Assembly: GCA_963756455.1 (NCBI GenBank)
Contig: CAVWNC010000003.1
Span: forward strand, 2,914,001 to 2,978,000
Direction: 5' to 3'
DNA: 64,000 nucleotides
From: DASQPA01 sp963756455
GTDB taxonomy: Bacteria; Acidobacteriota; Thermoanaerobaculia; Multivoradales; UBA5704
Shown here: in pieces, positions 26,961 to 33,835 of the stretch
Layout: each line of letters starts with the position of its first letter
Position numbering within the stretch: the first letter of the stretch is position 1
Translations under genes and position numbers: made by a program
The notes under the pieces: generated by a model
What the model was told of the DNA's origin: nothing
Seen by the model: only the letters and a program-made list of their open reading frames with translations
Databases searched by the model: none

Positions 26961-28225
26961 GCACCGCCCTTCTTGCGCACCACGACCGGCACCGAGGAGC
27001 CCTGCGGCACGTCGGTCGCCCGAAGGAGGAGCTTGTGGGTGGTCTTTCCCGGGGTGCAGGAGACGATCTCGATCGGCACCGGCCGGGGCTGGCCGTTGTA
27101 CCGCTTGAGCTCGGTCGCGACGGCCAAGTCGGCGCAGGCGCCGAGCTTCGCCGGCACCTCGACCTCGATGCCGGCCAGGGTGAACCGCCCGATGTGGTTG
27201 CTGTTGACGATCCAGAACCGTGCTTCGCCGGGCGTCTTGTTCGCTGCCGGGGCCGTCGCCGGCTCGACGTAGAGCCGCCCGGGCTCGACCACGTCATAGG
27301 TCACCTGCTGCTCCTTGGTGAGGCGGACCACGATGTAGTGCGAGAAGCCACCGCGCTCGGGGGTCGCGTAGACCGGGGCGCCGGCGCCGCCGGCCACGAA
27401 GTAGGTGATCCCGTCGTGCAGCTCGGGACCCTCGCGGAAATAGACGTGCTCGTGTCCGGCGAACACCGCCTTGACCGGATAACGGCGGAAGAGATCCTGC
27501 AGCTCCCAGCGGTTTTTCACCGACGGATGGCCCGTACCCTCTTCCGGATCGATGAGCGGCGAGGAGTAGAACTCGGTATGGCAGAAGACGAAGATGGCAC
27601 GCGCGCCCTTGTTCTTCTCGAGATCCTGCTTCAACCACTCGACCTGTTCGGGGGTGACCTCGTCCGGGTGGCCGGGGACGGAGGTGTCGAGGCTGATGAA
27701 ATGGATCCCGGCATAGTCGATGGAGCCGTAGGTCGGACCGAAGCGGACCCGGAACGCCTCTTCCGAGCAGGGCGGCCCGCACAGCGACTCGGCGGGAGCG
27801 TTGTTGCAGGTCTGGCCGTCATGGATCTCGTGGTTGCCGGGGGAGTTGAACAGCGGCACGGCGCCGCGCTTCGCGATGGCGGCGAAGCCGTCGTACTCGG
27901 CCTCCAGCTCGGCGCGCGTGTCGCAGTAGCCGTAGACGGTGTCGCCAGACCACAGGACGAGAGCGGGCCGCAGGAGGGAGATCTCGTCGAAGATCGTGCC
28001 CAGGACACGCGGCTGCGGCGCCCCCCGGCCCGAGGGGCGGTTGTCGCCGGCGACCACGAAGGTCACCTCGGAGGTGGGCTCGGCCGGCTTGAGCTCGGAC
28101 GTCAGGCTCTTGAGCGGCCGGTCGGTCACGGCGTGGAGCGGCGCCGGCAGCGACGCGAGGAGCGGCAGGGCGAGAGCCAGGAGAGCGGCCACCGGGGCCG
28201 GGAGAACCGGTCTTTTCATCTTCAT
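26957..28225 (-). CDS. Exported metallophosphoesterase (calcineurin-like)
   Basis: A 422-residue exported phosphoesterase. The signal peptide (about residues 1-32) is followed by a calcineurin-type domain with the metal motifs in order: AGDNRP, WSGDTVYG, NSPGNHEIH, VFCHTEFYSS and FAGHEHVY. The C-terminal about 110 residues are a beta domain. It should hydrolyse phosphomono- or diesters outside the cytoplasm. Cys pairs in the catalytic part (CNNAPAESLCGPPC) fit an exported protein. ATG 28225 has GGAGG about 9 nt upstream; the longer frame to 28261 lacks such a site. The stop overlaps a downstream ATG. Confidence 0.9.
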   Translation of the reverse strand: MKMKRPVLPAPVAALLALALPLLASLPAPLHAVTDRPLKSLTSELKPAEPTSEVTFVVAGDNRPSGRGAPQPRVLGTIFDEISLLRPALVLWSGDTVYGYCDTRAELEAEYDGFAAIAKRGAVPLFNSPGNHEIHDGQTCNNAPAESLCGPPCSEEAFRVRFGPTYGSIDYAGIHFISLDTSVPGHPDEVTPEQVEWLKQDLEKNKGARAIFVFCHTEFYSSPLIDPEEGTGHPSVKNRWELQDLFRRYPVKAVFAGHEHVYFREGPELHDGITYFVAGGAGAPVYATPERGGFSHYIVVRLTKEQQVTYDVVEPGRLYVEPATAPAANKTPGEARFWIVNSNHIGRFTLAGIEVEVPAKLGACADLAVATELKRYNGQPRPVPIEIVSCTPGKTTHKLLLRATDVPQGSSVPVVVRKKGGA

Positions 28226-28374
28226 TGAACCTCTTCCTCCACGGAGCATGAAAACGAGCACCTATCTTAGCAGGCGGCGGTCGGATGAGGTTGCCCCTCA
28301 CCGGCGTTTAATCGGGTGGTAGAGGCTGGGCGTCTACCCGGTGTAGAGAGCTCGCGGAGTCCATTAAGACGATG

Positions 28375-28479
28375 GGGGAAGGGTCGCCCAATTTCGGGGA
28401 AGAGCTCCCCAAAATCGGGGAAGGTCCGCCCAAGTTTGGGGAGGCGTTGCCCCATTTGGGGGGAGCCTCCCCCGGCTCA
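28375..28479. repeat. 21-bp minisatellite (5 copies)
   Basis: Units begin with GGGGA at 28375, 28396, 28417, 28438 and 28459. Each unit is itself an imperfect inverted repeat (GGGGA, then about 5 nt, then TCCCC or GCCC), so the array can fold into serial hairpins. In either strand the 21-bp period keeps frame and spells seven-residue repeats. Confidence 0.85.
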
Positions 28480-28577
28480 GACGGGTGGGGTTCCACTCGC
28501 GTCGGGCAAACCCAGATCCAGGAGCTGACCGTCACACCGGCCAGCCCTTGGGACCTGCTTGGGACCGCCCTCAGGCT

Positions 28578-28763
28578 TGGCATTCTATCGCGGACCTAAG
28601 GACTCGCGGTATGCCTATGCCCTTTCTCATCCCTCTTTTAAAGCGGCCGGGTCCGGCGGCGAGGACGTGGCCCAGGCGATGATAGGCATTTTCGGCCGGC
28701 TGCACGGCCGTTCCCGCCGGCCGGTCGGCGACCACCTCGCGGACGGTGGGGAGACGCCGTGCC
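28578..28763. repeat. Diverged copy of the ATP-grasp gene 3' end
   Basis: Positions 28649-28763 match 30007-30121 at about 111 of 115 bases, and 28578-28596 match 29877-29895 exactly. The spacing between the two blocks is 59 bp shorter here, so this copy has an internal deletion. All four base differences are A or T here and G or C in the gene copy. Confidence 0.85.
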
Positions 28764-28767
28764 GGCG

Positions 28768-28773
28768 TATAAT
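28768..28773 (+). promoter_or_regulatory. Consensus -10 (TATAAT) of the second toxin-antitoxin module
   Basis: TATAAT at 28768-28773 matches the -10 consensus; no good -35 is visible upstream because that sequence is the duplicated fragment. A GGGAGG site (28780-28785) follows before ATG 28792. Confidence 0.5.
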
Positions 28774-28791
28774 CGATCTGGGAGGCAGCCA

Positions 28792-29040
28792 ATGGCGAAA
28801 GCGTATGTACTTACCGGCACGCTCAAGGATGAGCAGACGGTCACCTTGGATGAAGCCTTACCGCTGACCCCGGGGAGATTCCGTCTCACGATGGAACCGC
28901 TTCAACCGGAGGCGCGCAAGCCCTATCTGGAAGTCGTAGCCGACATTCGCCAGCGGCAGCGCGCCCGCGGACATCAGCCCCGGACCCGTGAAGAGGTCGA
29001 TGCCGACCTGAGCGCCGAGAGAGAGAGCTGGGGCCAATGA
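28792..29040 (+). CDS. Putative antitoxin paired with a PIN toxin
   Basis: An 82-residue protein encoded directly before a PIN-domain gene with a 3-nt gap. It begins LTGTLKDEQTVTLDEALPL, a short strand-rich part, and ends in a charged helix (RQRQRARGHQPRTREEVDADL). I do not recognise an AbrB or ribbon-helix-helix fold, so the antitoxin role is inferred from size, charge and position. GGGAGGCAGCC before the ATG is a good ribosome site. Confidence 0.7.
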   Translation: MAKAYVLTGTLKDEQTVTLDEALPLTPGRFRLTMEPLQPEARKPYLEVVADIRQRQRARGHQPRTREEVDADLSAERESWGQ

Positions 29041-29043
29041 CCG

Positions 29044-29439
29044 GTGCGCATCTACCTGGATAGCGCTGTCGTCATCTACACCGTCGAGCAGGTTCCTCCG
29101 TTTGCTGCGCTGGTGGACTCGCGCCTCTCGGAGCGCAATGTCGTGACCGTTGCCAGCGACTTGACTCGGCTGGAATGTCGAGTGAAACCTCTGCGAGACG
29201 AGAACGTCGCAGTGCTCCGGGACTTCGCAGACTATTTCGAAGGAGCTGTTGAAATCATGGTTTCCTTGTCTCGCGAAGTCATCGATCTGGCAACCGGAAT
29301 TCGCGCCAGATACGGCTTCAAGACTCCCGACGCGATACACCTTGCTGCCGCGGTCTGGTCACAGTGCGAGGTCTTTTTGACCAACGACCACCGCTTGGAC
29401 CGATTCGGCGAGCTTGCGGTGGAAGTTCTCCTGCCATAA
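29044..29439 (+). CDS. PIN-domain ribonuclease toxin (second VapC-like)
   Basis: A 131-residue PIN domain with its acidic set: Asp in YLDSAVV, Glu in LTRLECRV, Asp in TPDAIHLAAA and a late Asp in TNDHRLDRF. The start is GTG 29044, 3 nt after the antitoxin stop. It is bracketed by direct repeats of the biosynthetic operon's 3' end. Confidence 0.85.
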   Translation: MRIYLDSAVVIYTVEQVPPFAALVDSRLSERNVVTVASDLTRLECRVKPLRDENVAVLRDFADYFEGAVEIMVSLSREVIDLATGIRARYGFKTPDAIHLAAAVWSQCEVFLTNDHRLDRFGELAVEVLLP

Positions 29440-29883
29440 GGCTGAGAGGCTGAGAGGCTGTGAAGAAATCGCCCTGGCTAGGATGGAGCGGGGTAGAGAC
29501 GCGCAGCCGCTACCACGGTCCTATCCTTGACCACGACCGCCAGCGCGTCTCCAACGCCTCCAGAAGCAGGCATTTGCGGCCTGCGGAGACGCCCTGGTGG
29601 TAAGGGTTCCGGGGATTCTGAGGTCGCGGCTGGGCGTCTCTACGAAGGCCCTGTTGTGCGCCGAACTGATTTTTTCACAACCTCTGAGGTCTCCACCTTA
29701 TCGAGGCGCTCTTCCGCTCGAGCCGGCGGCCTCCACCGGTCAGACCGCCTTCTGGTAGAGGGCGGCGTACTTGTTGGGTCGAGCACGACTGAAGTCGTAC
29801 TCGGGCAGGATATCGTCCGCGCCGACATCGGCAACCGCAAGGTCGCGCCGAGCGGCTCTCCATCTCCTTCTCACTCTGGCATT
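29440..29883. other. Gene-poor segment between toxin and ATP-grasp genes
   Basis: It starts with an 8-bp repeat (GGCTGAGA, three copies, 29440-29463), continues with unassigned sequence and ends with an antitoxin remnant on the minus strand (29740-29863). No intact gene is seen. Confidence 0.6.
29740..29863 (-). pseudogene. Remnant of a small antitoxin gene
   Basis: One minus-strand frame reads ADDILPEYDFSRARPNKYA and ends KAV-stop at 29740. This Pro-Glu-Tyr-Asp-Phe-Ser core with a following K/R-Y segment is typical of small antitoxins. The only upstream ATG (29863) is in another frame, so a one-base shift near 29850 breaks the gene. No matching toxin is next to it. Confidence 0.4.
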
Positions 29884-31185
29884 CTATCGCGGACCGGAGG
29901 GCTCACGATGGTCGGGCCAGAGCGCCCCTTCGGGGTGGGAGGGGACGACCTCCACCCGGAGCAGGACTCCGGCGCGGGCCAGGTCGGCACGCACCTGCTC
30001 CCGGTCGGGTCCGGCGGCGAGGACGTGGCCCAGGCGGTGATAGGCGTTCTCGGCCGGCTGCACGGCCGTCCCCGCCGGCCGGTCGGCGACCACCTCGCGG
30101 ACGGTGGGGAGACGCCGTGCCTCTTCCAGCCCTGAGAACCCGCGCAGCCGGCCGGGGCGGTCGGCGAGGAGGAAGCGGATGCCGGCGACCTCGCGGTGGA
30201 GCGGATCGAGGCGCGCCGGGCGACCGAGCAGCAGGTCGAGGAGGACGGAGAGGAGATCGATGCCCAGGGCGTGGCGGACCAGCTCCGGGATCATGCCGCC
30301 GGCGAGCCGGGGATTGATCTCGACGACCACCGGCCCGCTCGCGGTCCAGCGGACCTCGGTGTGGGCGGGACCGAAGTCGAAGCGCACGGCGCGGAGGGCC
30401 TGGAGGACCGCCTCGACGATTGTGTCGCTCGTCTCCGGCGGCAGGGCGGAGGGGAAGTCGTGCCCGGTCTCCACACAGTGGGGAGGCGGTGAGAGGTGCT
30501 TGTCGGTGACCCCGACGACCCGCGTCGTCCCGCCCGGCAAGGTGACCGTCTCGACGCTGTACTCCGGTCCCTCCAGGTAGCTCTCGACCAAGACCGTGCC
30601 GTCCATGGCCTGGCCGCGGACGTTGGTGGCGAGCGCGGCGAGCGCCTCGTAGTGGGCGAGGAGCTCGGCCGCGTCGCGGACCACCCGGACCCCGAAGCTC
30701 GAGCTGTCGGCGGGCGGCTTGACGACCAGGGGGAAGCGCCGCTCGGCCCCCAGCCGGCGGGCCTCCGCCGCCCCGCGGACCGGCCAGAAGTCGGGGGTGG
30801 GCAGGCCGGCGTCGCAGAGGGCCTGGCGCGTCAGGAGCTTGTTGCGGCAGGTGCGGGCGGGATGGAGACCGAGATAGCGGAAGCCGAGCCGCTCGGCCAC
30901 CGCGGCGACCAAATCGACATAGAAATCAGAGAAGGTGAGGACGGCGTCGACCGCAGCGCTCTCGGCGAGGCGCGCCACGGTGGCGGTCAACCCCTCGACC
31001 TCGTTGGTCTCCAGGTCGAGCACGGAAAGACCGGGCGCCGCGCCGGCCCCGGCAGCGGTCAGGAAAGGGTACTTCTCCCGGCTGCGGGTGAGGAAGGTCA
31101 CGCGGTCGCCAGCCGCGAGCAGGCGCTCGACCGCGATCCGGCCGGTGCCGGTGGTGTTGCTCTCGACGAAGACGAAGTGGCTCAT
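29884..31185 (-). CDS. ATP-grasp ligase of the biosynthetic operon
   Basis: A 433-residue ATP-grasp enzyme (carboxylate-amine ligase type). The N-terminal Rossmann-like part starts SHFVFVESNTTGTGR. The ATP-grasp fold (about residues 105-315) has PLVVKPPADSSSFGV for the ATP lysine and VVEINPRLAGGM for the metal-binding Glu/Asn pair. It would activate a carboxylate as an acyl phosphate and join it to an amine. It is the last gene of the operon; the ATG overlaps the PLP-gene stop (ATGA). Its 3' end is duplicated at 28578-28763. A dipeptide or diamino-acid tailoring role is inferred; a carnosine-synthase-like ligase is the nearest analogy. Confidence 0.85.
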   Translation of the reverse strand: MSHFVFVESNTTGTGRIAVERLLAAGDRVTFLTRSREKYPFLTAAGAGAAPGLSVLDLETNEVEGLTATVARLAESAAVDAVLTFSDFYVDLVAAVAERLGFRYLGLHPARTCRNKLLTRQALCDAGLPTPDFWPVRGAAEARRLGAERRFPLVVKPPADSSSFGVRVVRDAAELLAHYEALAALATNVRGQAMDGTVLVESYLEGPEYSVETVTLPGGTTRVVGVTDKHLSPPPHCVETGHDFPSALPPETSDTIVEAVLQALRAVRFDFGPAHTEVRWTASGPVVVEINPRLAGGMIPELVRHALGIDLLSVLLDLLLGRPARLDPLHREVAGIRFLLADRPGRLRGFSGLEEARRLPTVREVVADRPAGTAVQPAENAYHRLGHVLAAGPDREQVRADLARAGVLLRVEVVPSHPEGALWPDHREPSGPR

Positions 31186-32318
31186 CCGCGGCGGACTTCG
31201 GCTTCCAGCTCCCGGGTCAGGTCGGCGGTGAGCTGCGCGCCCGGCGTGGTGAACGGGACGGCGCCGTCTTTCGGGAGCTCGGCCCAACTCCAGCGGAGTG
31301 CGACCTCCTCGCCGTAGCGGATGCGGCGCGGCGCAGAGCCCGCCCGCTCTTCCGTGATGCCGTGCTCGGCCAGGTAGGCGTCGGAGTACACGCTCTGGCA
31401 GTAGCGGTCGCCGCGGTCGGGCAGGATGACCACCACGTGCTGGTCGGGGGCGAAGCGCCGTGCCACCCAGGAGGCGACGACGTAGGCCGCCCCGGACGAG
31501 CCGCCGGCGAAGATGCCCGCCCGCCGCGCCAGCTCGCGGCAGCCGTGGAACGCCTCGCCGTCCGACAGCCAGTGCACCTCGTCGATCGCATGGTGGTCGA
31601 GGTTGCCGGGCACGATGCTGTTGCCGTGCCCGCTCTGCAGCCGCTTGCGATCCGGCTGGTGGAAGAGGACCGAGCCCACGGCGTCGACGGCGACGATGCG
31701 CACGCCGGGGAGCCGCTTCAGGACGCCGCGCGCCATGCCGCAGAGGGAGCCGCCGCTCCCCACCGTCCCTACCAGAGCGGCGAGCCCCGGCCCCAGGGAC
31801 TCGGCCAGCTCGCCGCCGAGCCGGTGGTAGGCCGCGGCGTTGCCGGGGTTGTCGTACTGGCGGGTCCAGAACGCGCCGGGGATCGCCGCCAGGATCTGCT
31901 GCAGGCGGCGCAGGCGCGACGACTGCCAGCCGCCCACGGCCTCGTAGGTGTCGACGATCTCCAGCTCGGCCCCGAGGGCGCGGAGCTTCGCCGAGGTCAG
32001 GGCGTCGATCCGCGGATCGGTGACGATGATGACGCGGTAGCCTTTGAGCGCTCCGGCGCGGGCCAGCCCCTCGGCCATGGTGCCGGAGGAGCTCTCGACG
32101 ATCACCCCGCCCGGCTGGAGCAGGCCTTCGGCCTCGGCCTCTTCGACGATCTGGAGCGCCGGTCGGTCCTTCATGCCGCCGGGAAGGGCGAGCTCGAGCT
32201 GGGCCCAGAGCTGCGCCCGCCCCGCACCTTCATCGTGACCGTTCCCGTCCTCCCGCGGCGCGATGGCGACGAGCGGCGAATCCTTCATCAGGTCGAGGAG
32301 CGAGGTGTATTTTCTCAT
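31182..32318 (-). CDS. PLP-dependent cysteine synthase-like enzyme (fold type II)
   Basis: A 378-residue member of the cysteine synthase / cystathionine beta-synthase family. The PLP lysine is in GGMKDRPAL (about residue 51). The substrate loop reads SSSGTMAEGLA where cysteine synthases have SSGNTG. The phosphate-binding loop is GTVGSGGSLCG and the late GSSGAA motif is present. Family members replace the beta-substituent of serine derivatives with a nucleophile. Next to an argininosuccinate-lyase homologue, the nucleophile may be an amine such as aspartate (inference). ATG overlaps the lyase stop as ATGA. Confidence 0.87.
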   Translation of the reverse strand: MRKYTSLLDLMKDSPLVAIAPREDGNGHDEGAGRAQLWAQLELALPGGMKDRPALQIVEEAEAEGLLQPGGVIVESSSGTMAEGLARAGALKGYRVIIVTDPRIDALTSAKLRALGAELEIVDTYEAVGGWQSSRLRRLQQILAAIPGAFWTRQYDNPGNAAAYHRLGGELAESLGPGLAALVGTVGSGGSLCGMARGVLKRLPGVRIVAVDAVGSVLFHQPDRKRLQSGHGNSIVPGNLDHHAIDEVHWLSDGEAFHGCRELARRAGIFAGGSSGAAYVVASWVARRFAPDQHVVVILPDRGDRYCQSVYSDAYLAEHGITEERAGSAPRRIRYGEEVALRWSWAELPKDGAVPFTTPGAQLTADLTRELEAEVRRG

Positions 32319-33835
32319 GCCGGACAGATCTCCTGGATCGCCTCTTCGAACCGCGCCGCGGACTCCGCGAGGCGCCGGCGCCAGGCGGCGATCTGGTCGT
32401 GAAGATGGAGCCGGCGCTCGCCGAGCGCGCGGAGTTGGTCGGCGACCGCATCGGGGGCGGGACCGCCGCCGAAGCGCGCGGCGTGGAGGCCGTGCTCGGG
32501 GTCGAGGGCGGCGGCGACCTCGGCGATCTCGGCGGCGTCGAGCCGGAGGGGATGGCCGGTGGCCGCGGCGACGATCGCCGCCAGCCGTTCCGCGACGACG
32601 CCGGGCGCGGCCTCACCTCCCGCGGGGAGGTCGCGCACCAGGGCGCCGACCGCGTCGTGGGCGGTGCGGAACGCCAGGCCGTGGCGGGAGACGAGGAGGT
32701 CGGCGAGCGCCGTCATCGTGGTCTCCGCCCCTTGGAGGAAGGCGCGCATGCGCTCCGGCCGGACCTCCATGCGGTCGAGGAGGAGCGCGGTCAAGGTGAG
32801 CGCCTTCGAGGTGGCGTGGCAGGCGGGCCAGACGTGCGCGGTCGCCTCCCCGCTCACCTCGACGCCATTGGCGAACGGGGTGTTTTTGAGTCCCACCAGG
32901 GTGTTGACCAGGGCGCCCACCGCCACCACCGCCTCGCCGCGGACGTTCTCCCAGACGAAGGCGTTCCGCTTCTGCGGCATGATCGAGCTGGTGCTCACCA
33001 GGTCGTCCGGCCAGCCGAGGAAACCGTAGGCGAAGCTCCCCCAGCTCTGCAGGTCGCCGGCGAGCCGGGTGAGGGTGGTGCCCAGGAGGGCGAGGGCGGA
33101 GAGCAGGTGGACGACGTAGTCGCGCGTCGCCACGGCATCGGCCGAGTTCTCGATCGCGGCGTCGAAGCCGAGCCAGGAGGCGACCGCCTCGCGGTCGATC
33201 GGGAACGAGGTGCCGGCGCCCGCCGCCGCCCCCAGGGGCGAGCGGTTGAGGAGCGGGAACGAGGCCGCCAGCCACTCCGCCCCGCGGAGGAGCTCTGCCG
33301 AGACGCCGGTCAGGTAGTGCCCCAGGCTGCCGGGTTGCGCCGGCTGGAGGTGGGTGAAGCCGCTCATCAGGGTCGAAGCCTCGCGCCCGGCGCGCGCAAA
33401 GGCCGTCTCCAGGAGGGCGTCGCAGGCATCGAGGAGGGTGAGCAGCTCGTCTCGCAGGCGCAGGCGGGCGACCGCGGCGTTGATGTCGTTGCGGCTGCGC
33501 GCCACGTGCGCCGCGCCGCCGACCTCGCCGCCCAGCCGCGTCACGTACTCGCGCTCGTAGAGCCAGAAGAGGCCGCGGTGCGCTTCCGGCGCCGCGAAGA
33601 GCTCCTCTCCCGCGGCCAGCCGGGAGGTCAGGTCGCGCTGGACGGCGAGGAGCTGCGCCGCGGCCGGGCGCGGCAGGATGCCCTGCCGGGCGAGCATGAG
33701 GACATGGGCGGCGTCGATGCGCAGGAGGTGCGGGAGCACGTGCTCGCGGTCGGCGCGGAGGCCCGGATCGTAGAGCAGCTCGCGGAGGACGGGGTGGGGG
33801 CCGAGCGAGAGCCGCCCCATGCGGTCGGTGCTCAC
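32315..33835 (-). CDS. Argininosuccinate lyase / fumarase superfamily lyase
   Basis: A 506-residue lyase of the argininosuccinate lyase/aspartase superfamily. The signature SSIMPQKRN is near residue 286 and HVARSRNDI near 110. Members release fumarate from an N-succinyl-type adduct. No other arginine gene is present and it is coupled to PKS and PLP genes, so it is probably a pathway enzyme and not argH. The start is GTG 33835, overlapping the PKS stop (GTGA). Confidence 0.87.
   Translation of the reverse strand: MSTDRMGRLSLGPHPVLRELLYDPGLRADREHVLPHLLRIDAAHVLMLARQGILPRPAAAQLLAVQRDLTSRLAAGEELFAAPEAHRGLFWLYEREYVTRLGGEVGGAAHVARSRNDINAAVARLRLRDELLTLLDACDALLETAFARAGREASTLMSGFTHLQPAQPGSLGHYLTGVSAELLRGAEWLAASFPLLNRSPLGAAAGAGTSFPIDREAVASWLGFDAAIENSADAVATRDYVVHLLSALALLGTTLTRLAGDLQSWGSFAYGFLGWPDDLVSTSSIMPQKRNAFVWENVRGEAVVAVGALVNTLVGLKNTPFANGVEVSGEATAHVWPACHATSKALTLTALLLDRMEVRPERMRAFLQGAETTMTALADLLVSRHGLAFRTAHDAVGALVRDLPAGGEAAPGVVAERLAAIVAAATGHPLRLDAAEIAEVAAALDPEHGLHAARFGGGPAPDAVADQLRALGERRLHLHDQIAAWRRRLAESAARFEEAIQEICPA

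Larger units (their letters stand above)
28226..28791. other. Gene-free scar region: minisatellite plus duplicated operon fragment
   Basis: No gene is supported. The region contains a GGCTGGGCGTCTAC motif (28325-28338) that recurs near 29628, the 21-bp minisatellite at 28375-28479, and a diverged copy of the 3' end of the ATP-grasp gene (28578-28763). Open frames here are by-products of the repeats. Confidence 0.65.

Noticed and set aside
28308..28792. Short frames over the minisatellite and the duplicated ATP-grasp fragment
   Set aside because: The seven-residue repeats come from a 21-bp DNA repeat open in several frames, and the other frame is a truncated copy of the ATP-grasp C-terminus without its own start signals.
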